A stretch of DNA of 64,000 nucleotides from Pelobates cultripes (GCA_933207985.1 OW240915.1:122260251-122324250); one strand, 5' to 3'; numbered from the stretch's first letter, positions 20,009 to 31,449 are shown. Notes: generated from the sequence alone by a model not told the origin. Program-made: numbers and translations.

Positions 20009-20830
20009 TCCCCATATGAGGAGGGGCTCCAGTGGAGACTACAAGGCGCACTGGCCCAGGAGCATGGCCCTGTTTTAGCGGAGGAGGAGCTGGTATGGAG
20101 AGATGTGTTCCGGCGAGAGCTTTGGCACGAGGCCCTGAAATGTACGGGAGGTCCATGGGAAGAGAGACTCCCCAGTCCGGAACAGCGTCAATGGAAACGA
20201 GATACTGAGGATGCCCTTTAAAGAGTGGGTCAGGGAACTCCAGTGCCTGGTCTGGCTGAAAATGTGGCTGGACGAGGCATACCGGGCGCTACGGTGGTCC
20301 TCAGTCCAGAGGTGCCCTTGGATGAATGGTGGCGATACGACATAGTGAAACGACTATGACATTCCTGGTCTGCTATAGGAGACATTGAGGACAGTGACTT
20401 TGGTAGCAAAGAAGAGTCTTGGTATTGGGGAATCCGGGAATACCGAGCGGATGCACTGGAGCTCCCTGATCCTACGGGGCTGGGACCAGATATCACCCGT
20501 CTGGTCATGGTTGAATGGGAAGTGTTGGTTCCTCATCCCAGCGACAGTATGAGTTAAAGGAAGAGGAGACAACCAGTTTCTCTCCCCAGATGCAGCTGTA
20601 ATTACTGGGAGTGGAGACAATCGGTCTCCCTCTCCAGTGGCAAAGTGCAAACCCAGCGGAAGAGCTGGCACCAGAGTCCCAGAGGCCACCCATGACCGCA
20701 GCGATTAACAGGATGCAAAGCTGCAACAGACTCTACAAACTACTCTCATCATCCTCAGCCAGATGGAAAAACCGCAGCGACCCGGTGGTGGAATGGCCGG
20801 AAGGGCACGGTTGTTTGGGTGGGATTTTTT
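20009..20830 (+). pseudogene. Second copy of the Trp-rich LTR-element gene, broken
   Basis: Translation shows the same architecture as the minus-strand ORF at 60-833: a block rich in Glu/Trp (ELVWRDVFRRELWHEALK), then KEWVRELQCLVW and WLDEAYRALRW, then an Asp/Trp block (EESWYWGIREYRADALEL, PDITRLVMVEWEVL), then a TIGLPLQWQ stretch at the place of the 48-bp repeat peptides. It has a frameshift near 20218, and in-frame stops near 20556 and 20598. The two copies differ at most positions but conserve the Trp and acidic pattern, so the protein was under selection. Unlike the first copy this one lies about 250 bp before a polypurine tract and LTR, so a whole element of this family may contain little besides this gene. 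Confidence 0.65.
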
Positions 20831-21070
20831 ACAGGCTCAGGAACTCCTGTGTACCGGAGCCTGGGCTGGACGGCCTCCCAGGCTAAAGGCACCTTATGTT
20901 TAAGCCACCTTGCACATAGGAGCTGCAGAGTGCAACGCCGGCCAGCCCCCAGGACTGTAGGGGCTGGCCCGAGGACAAGTGCTGTTGTGGGCATGGCACT
21001 AACAGACTATGTGTTCACTCCAGACAGCAGCGAGCTGACCCATGTGGATCATGCTGTGGCTGTCAGAGGT

Positions 21071-21086
21071 GGACAAGGGGGAAATG
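21071..21086 (+). other. Polypurine tract
   Basis: GGACAAGGGGGAAATG immediately precedes an LTR-like TGTAATGG start, in the position of a plus-strand primer. Confidence 0.6.
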
Positions 21087-21960
21087 TGTAATGGACTGTG
21101 ACCCTTGCTTAACTGATATTGTTGGGGATCGCCCCACCTGCTCATGCTGGGGATCACCCTACCTGCTCCTACAGGAGCTATAATCACTGTCCGGAAGAGA
21201 TCCAGGAGCCACATGACTGTAATTGGACTGTCAGCGAGGCAGACCACGATTGCAAGTGCTCCCTACCTGGGAGCTATGAGTCCAGGCTAGTAGCTGCCCA
21301 AAGAGTGCTCACTCTGGTTCTACCTAGGTGGAGATATCCACCAGAGAGAGATGTGAGCCCTGGCAGACACTCTGAAGCTATGAGTCGGCTTCACAGCCGC
21401 AGAGTCCCGCTGGCTGCCTGGAAGTCCACACCGACCAATAGGTTTGCACCCTTTCAACCGATAGGCTGGCATGAGTAAAGGGCTCAGCCCAGGACACCTC
21501 CCCTCCCTGAGCACTAATTGGTCGCTACATGGCTTAAGAGACCAATAGGAGAAGAAGCCACTATGCAAACTGGGTTTGAGCCCTTTTTACTGATAGTCTA
21601 GCACAAGTTAAAAGGCTTAGCTTGGAACCCCTCCCCTCCATGAGCACTGATTGGACGCTGCATGGTTTTGGTGTGAATTTGAATTTGAATCTGCTGGCCT
21701 AAACCAAGTGATTTTGTGGAACTATTTTCGGGTATGTACAGAGCCTCAAGCCCAGAATTTATACGATGATTTCTTGGGCTCTGTATATCTGATAGCTCTG
21801 CTATTTGCAGAGATTATAGCTGGAACCAGGAGCTATTTGGGGATGTATTATGTGTGGGGTTGTTTTATGTCTTTGCTATGTTTTGGGGTATTGGAATCAT
21901 GAATGTTAATCATATGTTTCACCAAGAGAGTTGGAATGTTGTGATTCTTTATTGAATTGA
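21087..21960 (+). mobile_element. 3' LTR of the Trp-rich element, probably truncated
   Basis: It starts TGTAATGGACTGTGACCC after the polypurine tract. It contains two imperfect direct repeats of about 130 bp (CTGAGCACTAATTGGTCGCTACATGG near 21510 and TGAGCACTGATTGGACGCTGCATGG near 21640) and a segment GGAGCTATTTGGGGATG like the GGCTATCTGGGGATGTG of the family 1 LTRs. The TATA and R region seen in other LTRs is missing, so the 3' part is probably lost where PLE sequence begins. Confidence 0.55.
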
Positions 21961-21974
21961 CCTGTTGGAGAATC

Positions 21975-22770
21975 CTTCACCTGAACTGTTGGAAGGTCTT
22001 GCCTATATACTGTTTTCCACAGTCACAGGTGATCAGGTAGACCAGTCTTGTGCTGCCACAGTTTATAAAGACATTCGTTAATACTTTGGTTCTAGTTTGG
22101 TTGGACACTGTAAATGTAGTTGGTTCTATATATTGACACTCTTTACAGTGTCCACATTTATTTGTTCCTTTGGTACTGTTGAGCCATGTGGAGTTTGTTG
22201 TTTTAGAACCCATATGGCTATGTACCAATTGATTTCTGTTAAGATTTTCAAACATAGGAATAGAGCCAGTCCATTTGAGCATTATGTCATCTATATATCA
22301 ATACCATTCAAGATGAATTCTTGGTATATATTATATTCTGAAGAATTGACGACACACTGCTCCTTCCAACCAAAAAATAAGTTTGCATAACTCTGTGCGC
22401 AAGATGTTCCCATCGCATTTCCGGTTAGCTGAAGGTTAAACTTCCCATCGAACATAAAGTAATGATGTAATAAGATGAAAAGAAGAAGTGCCAATATAAA
22501 TTGTTTTTGTGGTTTGTTCATATTGGATTGATTCAAGAAGACTCTACAGGCAAGTAGACCCTTCTCATCTGGAATATTACTGTAAAGAGATACTACATCC
22601 AGGCTTCCTAACAGTGTATATGGTGGGACTTGTTGGTTCTCAAGAGCACTTAATGTGCCTTTTGTATCCTGTAAGTGGGAAGGAAGCTGTTTAACCATAG
22701 GACGTAGAAATTTATTTTTAAAAATTGTTTTTATATAACTTATTATATTTAAGTGTTTTCTTAAATACAT
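21975..22770 (-). pseudogene. Penelope-like element, RT and GIY-YIG pieces with internal deletion
   Basis: On the minus strand from 22770: LPSHLQDTKGTL, the palm motif SLDVVSLYSNIPDEKG (near 22590), the PLE hallmark LTGNAMGTSCAQSYANLFFGW (near 22430-22370) and the start of the catalytic motif (GIDI, then a frameshift, near 22290). The reading then jumps to LNRNQLVHSHMGSK near 22230, so about 200 residues of RT thumb and linker are gone. The endonuclease follows with CGHCKECQYI, VLTNVFINCGST and the GIY-YIG core VYLITCDCGKQYIGKTFQQ (near 22040-21990). The catalytic IDD is damaged, so this copy is dead. Confidence 0.85.
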
Positions 22771-23619
22771 ATATAATAAAACATCACCATTCTATTTGAG
22801 AAGTTTGTTAAATACAAAATACAGATCACAAAAGATTACATTACATTACAGTCCAAAATTCTTTCAACAATGCACCACCTCTAGTTGCCATATATAAATG
22901 TATCCCTGATTGAAATCAAAGAATTATAATGCGTAACATTCTTCTCCTCCATGCATTCTTCCATACATACATACATACATACTTTGTTCAAACATATATT
23001 TCAATAGTATTGGAGCATTAAGGATCATTTTATACATAACATAATTTGGGCTATGGGAGTATTGCTTAGTGAGACCTTCCATCCTATGCCTTCCCCCTTC
23101 CCCTCTATATACAATGACATTGACAGTGTCCTTTAACATCCATTTTAACAAAATGTTACTTGTCGTGGTGAGCATCATACCCATGAGGGACTAGTTATTT
23201 AAGACAAGTTTAAACCATGGTGACCAAATTTTATAATATGAGGTTAAATTACTATTCCTTGTATAAAAGTAATATTCCATTTTCCTTTGATGTGAGATTT
23301 GACTTATTATTTATGCCCATTCTGGAAGGTTTACTCTATGCCATTCTCTGGCTATACATTTCTTAATTGCCAATAGGATATTAATTATTAGATATTTAGT
23401 GTGTTTATCTGACCTAGGTAGTTCTAATGATCCCCTCAGTTTCGTTTTTAATCTTATACAATTTTGAGATCATTAATCTGTGGATTAATTTATAGAAAGT
23501 TTCCTGTAAATTGACAGAATGTACCTCCGGCCAGGTTTTACACCAAGTCTGGAAAGAGAATTCTTTATCAAAATCTCTTTTTCCATTTTCCTATAGAAAT
23601 AATAAGAGGGGAGTTCTGA
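22771..23619. other. Unclassified repeat-like DNA with a short CATA microsatellite
   Basis: CATACATACATACATACATA at 22963-22982 is a short microsatellite. The rest looks like the 3' region of an old interspersed repeat, which continues at 26215-26404 after the TTAA elements. I see no coding motif. Confidence 0.35.
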
Positions 23620-25056
23620 TTAAAGGACCACTATAGTGCCAGGAAAACATACTCGTTTTCCTGGCACTATAGTGCCCTGAGGGTGCCCCCACCCTCAGGG
23701 ACCCCCTCCCGCCCGGCTCTGGAAAGGGGAAAGGGTTAAAAACTTACCTTTTTCCAGCGCTGGGCGGAGAGCTCTCCTCCTTCTCTCCTCCTCCGATCCT
23801 CCTCCTGGGCTGAATGCGCACGCGCGGCAAGAGCTGCGCGCGCATTCAGCCCGTCGCATAGGAAAGCATTTACAATGCTTTCCTATGGACGCTTGCGTGC
23901 TCTCACTGTGAAAATCACAGTGAGAAGCACGCAAGCGCCTCTAGTGGCTGTCAATGAGACAGCCACTAGGATTAGGGGGAAGGCTTAACCCATTAATAAA
24001 CATAGCAGTTTCTCTGAAACTGCTATGTTTATAAAAAAAATGGGTTAACCCTAGAAGGACCTGGCACCCAGACCACTTCATTAACCCCTTAAGGACGAGG
24101 GCGGTTCAGGACCGTCATCGGCATTTTACCTTGAGGACGGTCAGCGCATCAAGCGGTCTGGGGCTACCTGATAGCCCGTGTTCCCCGGCGATCGTCTTCG
24201 GTTTGTGGGGAGACTGCCTGCAGCGCAGACAGTCTCCCCACGGCAGATTAGGACCCCTGTGGCCATGTGATAGCTCAACACAGCGATCACATGGTCACAA
24301 TAGGTGTCCATAGTGCTGCCTGCAGGGGGACTGCCTGTACTGACAGGCAGTCTCCCTGCAACTGTAAAATCAAAAAAAAAAATTAAAGTTAATGGTAATA
24401 AAAAAATAATAATAATTATATATGTATAAATATGATATATAGACATATATTATATCTATATAATATATGTCTATATATCATATATATAATGTCATACTAA
24501 GTGTATTTTTATATTAATATGTACTTATATTAATATAAAAATACACTTATAATTAAATTACACACGTATATATATAATATATATAATAACTATATATATT
24601 GTATATATATATTATTATAAAATATAACTAATAAGTAATTTAAATTAAATAATTTTTTTAAAAATAATAATAAAAAATTTTAAAAATTATATAGCTATAT
24701 GAAATTTTATTCTAACTGTATTTTAAAATTAATATATATATATTTATATCAAAATACACTTAGAATGAATTTGTATATATATCTATGTATATAAAAATAA
24801 ATAAAAATAATAAGAAATATACATACGTCCATATACAAAATTACATAAATAATTATATAAATATACACGTAGACTTCAAATATATAAATATGCATATATA
24901 TTTAAATTCTACGTGCGTATTTATGTAATATTTTTACATAATTCAGTAATTTTATTGATTGCAATTTGAGGGACCTGCCTGCCAACCCAGGCCGAAATTC
25001 CAGAGAATTTAATTGGCTAGCACTGTATTTTACCCTGTAACGTTCTACGACACCCT

Positions 25057-25305
25057 AAAACCTGTACATGGGGGGTACTGTTTTACTCGGGAGACTTCGC
25101 TGAACACAAATATTAGTGATTCACAACAGTAAAACATATCACAGCGATGATATTGTCAGTGAAAGTTACTTTTTTTGCATTTTTCACACACAAACAGCAC
25201 TTTTACTGATGATATAATTGTTGTGATACGTTTTCCAGTTTTTAAACACTAATATTGTGTTCAGCGATGTCTCCCGAGTAAAACAGTACCCCCCATGTAC
25301 AGGTT
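25057..25305. repeat. Foldback 1 of the inner TTAA element
   Basis: Arms of about 57 bp, from AACCTGTACATGGGGGG to AATATTAGTG and back from CACTAATATTG to CCCCCCATGTACAGG, separated by about 130 bp. The arms differ by a few bases only. Confidence 0.85.
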
Positions 25306-25458
25306 TTATAGCATTTTTGAAAGTTACAAGGTCAAATATATGGGTCAAATATTTTTACATTGAAAATGGCCAGGTTGGTTACGTTGCCTTTGAGAGCGTA
25401 TGGTAGCCCAGGAATGAGAATTACCCCCATGATGGCATACCATTTGCAAAAGAAAACA

Positions 25459-25660
25459 ACCCAAGGTATTGCAAATGGGGTATGTCCAGTCTTTTTTAGT
25501 AACCACTTGGTCACAAACACTGGCCAAAATTAGCGTTCAATTTAGTTTTTTTACTTTTTTCACACACAAACAAATATGAATGCTTACTTTGGCCAGTGTT
25601 TTGACTAAGTGGCTACTAAAAAAGACTGGACATACCCCATATTGAATACCCTGGGTTGTC
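25459..25660. repeat. Foldback 2 of the inner TTAA element
   Basis: Arms of roughly 75-80 bp containing GGGGTATGTCCAGTC and its partner GACTGGACATACCCC, with a loop of about 40 bp. This second foldback lies 150 bp from the first. Confidence 0.85.
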
Positions 25661-26407
25661 TACTTTAAAAAAAATATGTACATGTGGGGTGTTATTCAGA
25701 GATTTATGACAGATAATAGTGTTACAATGTCACTATTGATAAATTTTTAAAATGTATGTTTTGAAACCGCAATATCCTACTTGTACCTATAGCCCTATAA
25801 CATGCAAAAAAAAGCAAAAAAGCACGTAAACACTAGGTATTTTTAAACTCAGGACAAAATTTTGAATCTATTTAGCAGTTTTTTTCATTCGCTTTTGTAG
25901 ATGAGTAAAAGATTTTTCAAGTAAAAGTCAAAAAACATGTATTTTTTTCAATTTTTCATCAGATTTTTGTATTTTTTAAAATTAAAATACATGAGATTAT
26001 ATAAATAATGGTATGTAAAGAAAGCCCATTTTGTCCTGAAAAAAACAATATATAATTTGTATGGGAACAGTAAATGAGAAAGCGGAAAATTACAGCCAAA
26101 CACAAACACCACAAAAGTGTAAAAATATTCCTGGTCGCAAATGTACAACATCGCAAAAACAGTCCAGTCCTTAAGGGGTTAAGCTGAAGTGGTCTGGGTG
26201 CCTAGAGTGGTCCTTTAACTATTAATGCATTCTTTACTCTGGAGAATAATTTATTCCTGTATTGTTTCTTAATAAAATCATCACGAATAGATAGGGTTAG
26301 TGATAGGGTTATGTTTGAAAAAGTTTTTAATCTTGAAACAGGGAAAAACGACCCGACCTATTAGGTTATAATCTTCCTTCAGCTGGTTAAATATTCTTAT
26401 GGCTATG

Positions 26408-27205
26408 TGTAACAGCACCCCGAGTAGGGAAGGGGTTAACGCCACCAAAGCTGTCCTTTTTCCCGAACGTGAAGTCAGCTACTGAACACTCCTAAGCGCC
26501 GAACAGGAATCATACGAATTATTCCCCCAAGTACGAGACAAGGCTCTGGATAGAGGGTCAAGCAGGATTTGTTTAATGGAGGCTACATGTCAGCCTTTTA
26601 TACAGGTCTTCCAGCAAGGGACACTTCCATAGGGACCAGGTGGAAGACAGACAGTTTTTACAGTAACCAATCATGTACAAGTACAGAATGCAAACACTCC
26701 CACAAAACAGTACAACTCCTCCTCTCTATCCTGGAGATAATAGGGTTAAGTGCTTGAAGTAACTCAATTACCTCCACTGATAGAGAATATCCCCATTTTA
26801 CAGTAATGGTAAAAACGCATAAAAATACATATTTCCAAATATACCGAATGGAGCCCCCACATTCAACGTATCCCCAGATAGCTTAGATCTGAGCGCTAAA
26901 TATAACCGAAGAGCGCTCAGATCCCATATATGCAGTGCAATCGCCATGGAGTTAAAGTCTTGTACATTGTGCGTTCGACTAAATGAATGAGCTCCATGGG
27001 TTTGCTATCTGGTACAGTTCTGTTCGTGCATTGTCAATTTATCAAACGGCACACCGTTCGTATGAACTTGAAACAGAACGATGGAGGGTCGGTAAATTCA
27101 GCGGTGTTAGTGGGAAGTCGTGTCCAAAATCAGTTCCATGAGATTGTAGACGAACACCGCTGGGCGTTCGGCTGTCTAAGATGGCCACCACCACGTGTTC
27201 AGGAA
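26408..27205 (-). mobile_element. LTR, minus orientation, 5' end missing
   Basis: The plus-strand left end is TGTAACAGCACCCC. It shares with family 1 LTRs the GAGGGTCAAGCAGGATT R-region segment, the ATCCCCAGATAGC...GATCTGAGCGCT palindrome (26868-26935) and the AGCGGTGTT/CGAACACCGCT pair at 27100-27109 and 27151-27161. It fades out at about 27205 before the expected TGTGAC start, so the U3 end is lost. Confidence 0.75.
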
Positions 27206-27802
27206 TAATGAGGGGATGGACTTTTGGCGCCTGTGCTTTGTATATGCGGCAGCTTGGTCTTCCCTAACCAGAGTCTCTTCTTTCTGGTGGTGTAGTTGGA
27301 TTGCAGAAAGGGGTGCGGGGAGACAGCGCCAGTCGAATTGTTCTCAGATCCAGTGATATATATAATGAACAAAGAAACTTAATATAGTGTAGTATATTAA
27401 AAATATTGGTGAAGTATAGATAACAGAAACGCACTTACAATTTTCTGGAGCTTATGTTCAGATTGATGCGCATGGATGGAACAATCCCCGTCTGTGGATA
27501 TAATGGTAGATCCAGGTACTTCTTTGTGAGTTTTTTGTTCTCAGGCTGTGAATTGTTGTACCACTGGTCGAGAGTCAGATGTCAAACAGAGAGAAAATAC
27601 AGGTATTGCTCAATCCTATAAGGCTTGGGTGGTATGATCCCCACCGAGGATGTTCCTGTGAGAATCTTCAGGATAAAATTCCAGGATAAAAAATGCCAGG
27701 ATAAAAAAATGTATATTTTTTCAAAGATAGGTCTAGAGTCTCCAAAGCAGTATAACCCAATAAGCTTTATTTGGAGATAATAGAAGGTATAAAATTGCTA
27801 AT
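27206..27802. other. Unassigned; probably 3' flank of a minus-strand PLE
   Basis: It lies directly beyond the minus-strand hammerhead-like motif in the place of PLE terminal sequence. No coding motif is visible. Confidence 0.3.
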
Positions 27803-27845
27803 AACACTAACGCGTTTCTCCTTTAACAGGCTTTTTCAAAGTGTT
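27803..27845 (-). ncRNA. Hammerhead-like ribozyme, minus strand, U3-A8 core
   Basis: On the minus strand: stem I AACACT with AGTGTT (27840-27845 and 27803-27808, six perfect pairs), core box TTGAAAA, one extra A, stem II centred on CCT/AGG, GAAA, CGCG and TT cleavage site. Against the consensus CTGANGA the box has C3 to U and G8 to A. These two bases pair with each other in the folded ribozyme, so the pair is kept as U-A. Confidence 0.6.
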
Positions 27846-28344
27846 TACAGTGTGTGAGACCTATCTTGTTTAAATAGCTTAAAAACAGGTGATGTGGTTG
27901 GTCATGTGACCAGGAGTTAATTAGTTAAAACATTGTATACAGTAAAATATAAACCAATATAAACAAAAAAATAAATAGATGTTATTACATAGAAAAATAG
28001 ATAACATTCTAATAAAATTTATTTTAAAAACAGAGGTAGTATTTCATTTGTAAGGTGGCTTTAAGAAAGGGGAAACCAAGATGGCCACCACAATTACCAT
28101 AATGGGAGCATACAGATGGTCACCGCCAGTGTAAGTAAATGAACTTGCTTCAAAAGATAAAAATAAAAATAAAAGTAAGGAACTTGAGGGGGGAAAGTGG
28201 GAAGGAGAATGTGATGTATCTCCCCTTAAAACGAGCATTGTCTCAAAAGAAACCCTTTTACTATGGATACCAAGTAAAAGTTTTTCCCTGGGACAGGGGT
28301 ACAAAAAGGGAAAAAGAGAATAACTAACACCATTAACTCATCAC
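27846..28344. other. No recognised coding feature
   Basis: A moderately AT-rich stretch between the hammerhead-like motif and a PLE N-terminal fragment. Low-complexity AAATAAAAATAAAAG is near 28150. Confidence 0.35.
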
Positions 28345-28560
28345 CAATTTCAGGGTCCGGCATCTTTAACCTATCCAATAAAATACTAAACGCTACAGAA
28401 CTAGCTGTTCTGAGTAAAGGCCTAAAATACACCCCAACCCGTAAATTTGATCAATTCTCAGCCTTCATCGATATTAATAAATTTGTTCGAAAGGCAACCT
28501 TTAAAAGGTTTTATATAAGCAAAACAGAAGAATACCCAACTAACAGGAAACATACGAACA
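28345..28560 (+). pseudogene. Penelope-like element, N-terminal RT fragment
   Basis: One frame reads NLSNKILNATELAVLSKGLK, YTPTRKFDQFSAFIDINKF and VRKATFKRF. This is the conserved opening of PLE reverse transcriptases, equivalent to LSDKLLTEAHLSLLSKGLTF in the copy at 41.8 kb. It ends where minus-strand LTR sequence begins near 28560. Confidence 0.75.
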
Positions 28561-28772
28561 ACCGGTAATAACCAAACAAACAGACAAATCAAGTTTTAAA
28601 TAATAATCCAAAGGCAGAGAGGTCTGCCACATGGCTCCCTCCTTGTGGGACACTCCAGCAGACCCGGCTTGATCCTCCATGGGTTAACTTGGGGATGTCC
28701 GGAACTAGGAAGCTGGAGAGACGTCTGTTTCCAGTGCAAATTCTTGTCCATAAAGATATGGGGTAAGTTTCT
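28561..28772 (-). pseudogene. End of another Gmr1-like element: RNase H tail and start of its 3' LTR
   Basis: On the minus strand, KKLTPYLYGQEFALETDVSPAS (28772-28705) is the RNase H C-terminus with a deletion to the terminal region. A purine tract AAGGAGGGAG follows, then an LTR start TGTGGCAGACC at 28631, related to TGTGACAGACC of family 1, running to about 28561. This older copy was the target for the element ending at 28773: the LTR border falls inside its RNase H coding sequence. Confidence 0.75.
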
Positions 28773-29949
28773 TGTTACGGTACCTCCAGTAATAAATGCA
28801 CAAACCGCCATTTAGTGAATGCTCCCCGTTCGCAATAATGTGGTCTGGTAGCGTATGCAGTATAACCATGCGAACCGCCAGCCAGGGAACACTCCAAACT
28901 CCCGAACGGTACCTGTACGGCTCCTTCCCTTCACGAGCTCCAAATGCACGAATCGCCAATAGCAGCCGAACGGCAATAGTTTCCAAGTGGCAAATAATCC
29001 CAATAAGCAGTCTCTAGTCGCCGGTAATAAAATCCCCCCAATAACGAGACCAAGCTCCACTTTGAGGGTAAAACACGAACTGAGTTTACTGTGGGCTACA
29101 TGCATGTATTTATGCAGGTCTCCCACTTGGTGGACACTCCCTTAGGGGACCAAATGGGAGACTGGAATAACAGAAGGACATGGGGACATTTCAGACATAC
29201 ATCCCCACAATATTCCCAGCATGCAACACAGTTTCCTCCCCTCTGCTCGGGAGATAATTGAGAAGTAATTCAATTATCTCCCAGAGCAGAGGCAAATCGA
29301 CATTTTAAATACAAGTTACAAAACACATTAAAATAGATAACTTTATAACTGTCGAACGTATTGCATTCGTATAACACATCCCCAGATAGCCTGGATCTGA
29401 GTGCATATTATTGGCGAATAGCACTCAGATCCCACACACATGGTTCAATCGCCATGGAGTCAAAGTCTATTACAGTTCTTCAGTATGCGATTGACTCCAA
29501 TAGAAGGATATCTGGGGTAAGTCCATTCGTGCCTTTAAATCTCTCGAACGGCCGGTATTCGTATACTTTTATCGATTGAGAAGGGGAGGTCGACGGCTTC
29601 AGCGGTGTTCGGTTGAAAAAGTGTCCGTTTTTAGTTCCATGGAATAACCGTCGAACACCGCTGGGCTTTCGCATAGTTAAAATGGCCGCCACCTCGTGGT
29701 CGACATACGAACGACGACCACCCTGTATTCGGTTTTAATTGAGAAGTGTCTGTGGTTAACCTCAACGTTCTAATTGGGATCAATAGGTTAACCAGCAGCA
29801 CACTTCTCTTCTGGGGGGCCGTCCGTTTGGTATTTCCGTTCGACAAAAAAATACATTCCCTTAAACAAGGCATACGAATGGGGAAATTTATACAAACGGC
29901 AAAACAGACGAACACAGCAATTCTAGTTCATACAGATGGGTCTATCACA
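28773..29949 (-). mobile_element. 3' LTR, family 1, minus orientation (1177 bp)
   Basis: On the minus strand it starts TGTGATAGACCC after an AAGGGGGGAG polypurine tract and ends GGTACCGTAACA, matching 2540-3718 nearly end to end. The three U3 palindromes are present (29601-29662, 29385-29515, 29246-29290). It is the 3' LTR of the pol at 29950-31447. Confidence 0.9.
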
Positions 29950-31447
29950 CGGCTCCCCCCTTGTGGAACACTCCGGCAGACCCGACTTGACCCTTTGGCG
30001 GGTCAACTTGGGGATGACTGGACTGGGAAGGAGTAGGGATGTCTGTTTGCCGGGATAACCCATCCGCATTCCCATTCTTCTTACCGGGTCGGTAGCTGAT
30101 GGTGAAGGGCTGCAGTGCCAAACTCCACCTCAGCAGTCTGCCATTGTCTCCTGAGACCTGGTTAAGCCAGACAAGGGGATTGTGGTCCGTGGTAAGGGAA
30201 AACTCCTACCCGTACAAATAAGGGCTCAACTTCTTCAGTGCCCAGACCAGGGCTAAACACTCTTTCTCCACTGCCGCATAACTCACTTCCCGGGGTAGTA
30301 ACTTTCTGCTTAGGAATGCGACAGGGTGCTCTCCTCCATCTTCCCCGACCTGGCTCAGCACAGCCCCCAGTCCATACATGGAAGCATCTGTATGGACAAG
30401 AAAACGTTTGTTTGGGACTGGGGCAGCCAAGACAGGGGCATTCACGAGAGCTTGCTTCAATGCCTGAAACGCGGCTTCACAAGCTGGAGACCACAGGACC
30501 TGCTTAGGTAAATTTTTCTTAGTCAGGTCAGTCAAGGGCTTGGCAACCGTACTGTAGTCGGGGACAAAACGTCGGTAATACCCTGCCGTCCCCAGGAAGG
30601 CCAGCACTTGGGTCTTGGTGATAGGTGTGGGCCAGTTAGTTACAGCTTCTACCTTGGCTGGCTCTGGTCGCTGGCTCCCACAACCTACCCTGTGACCCAA
30701 GTACTGCACTTCTGCCATGCTTAAATGGCACTTGTCTGGCTTCAAGGTCAGGCCAGCGGCCCGAATTTTGTCCAGCACCACCCCCACGTGTACTAGGTGT
30801 TCTTCCCAGGACTCACTGTAGACCGCAATGTCATCCAGGTATGCACATGCAAATTCCTGGAAGCCATCGAGGAGCCTATCCACCATACGCTGGAAGGTAG
30901 CCGGAGCATTCTTCATCCCAAATGGCATGACCTTAAACTGGTACAGACCAAATGGGGTGACGAATGCCGACTTAGGGATAGCATCCTCGGCTAGGGGGTT
31001 CTGTCCGAGTGTCTCGACCTTATGCACAGCTAGGGTAGTATACCCAGGTTCTTGGGAGAACGTCGCCTGCTTCTCCCACAGAAGCTGTCTTGCCTGTACC
31101 TTCTCTGCAGGGTTCAACCGGTCCCCTAGCTGTACAAGACTAGTAAGGTCAGTCTGGGGATCCTTCTCTAATAAGTCAGGTAAGGGTAAATTCTCAGGGT
31201 CGTCAGTAGCTGGGGCACATACTGCCGCAACGTCCTCTGGTCTCTCCTGATACTCCTTCAGCATGTTCACATGAAAGGATCGCTGAATCCTTTCATCTGC
31301 ACAGCTGGCTATAAGATAGGTAGTATCACATACCTGAGCTAACACTTTATACGGGCCCTGCCAAGATGCTTGCATCTTGTTCGTCTTCACAGGCTTGAGC
31401 ACCAGAACTTTCTGCCCTACCTGGAAGATCCGCTGTCGGGCACCCCT
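29950..31447 (-). pseudogene. pol: Gmr1-like pol: integrase C-terminus, RT (internal deletion), RNase H
   Basis: Read from 31447 on the minus strand: GARQRIFQVGQKVLVLKPV and the GPY motif ASWQGPYKVL of the integrase C-terminal domain, HVNMLKEYQERPEDV linker, FSQEPGYTTLAVHKVET, then a jump from LGQNP to LAEDAIPKSAFV that removes about 110 residues of the RT fingers without changing frame. FGMKNAPATFQRMVD, YLDD (30830-30841) and RNase H with HTDAS follow. At 30206-30208 a TAG replaces a Gln codon after YLYG. In the same frame the protein would run on to the end at the LTR. Integrase is again upstream of RT. The start at 31447 is an inversion-type joint with plus-strand protease sequence. Confidence 0.9.
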
Positions 31448-31449
31448 GC

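Larger units (their letters stand above)
24085..26174. mobile_element. TTAA-target DNA element (inner) with foldback arms
   Basis: The ends CCCCTTAAGGAC and GTCCTTAAGGGG are perfect inverted repeats, bordered by TTAA at 24081-24084 and 26175-26178. The element is 2090 bp and lacks a transposase. It has palindromes at 24230-24360, a very AT-rich core at 24380-24960, and two long foldbacks at 25057-25305 and 25459-25660. It sits inside the outer element at a TTAA, so it is the younger of the two. A 63-bp relative with the same ends is at 61527-61589. Confidence 0.85.
23624..26210. mobile_element. TTAA-target non-autonomous DNA element (outer), interrupted
   Basis: Terminal inverted repeats AGGACCACTATAGTGCC (left) and its partner ending CTAGAGTGGTCCT (right) are bordered by TTAA at 23620-23623 and 26211-26214. 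Removing the inner element leaves about 493 bp with no coding capacity. Subterminal hairpin CACTATAGTGCCAGGAAAA with its partner TTTTCCTGGCACTATAGTG lies at 23632-23678. Further palindromes are near 23810-23860, 23880-23935 and 23945-23975. The TTAA target fits the piggyBac or Kolobok groups. I cannot decide between them from the ends. Confidence 0.85.

Noticed and set aside
22924..23184. 86-codon minus-strand frame
   Set aside because: It contains the translated CATA microsatellite and has no motif.
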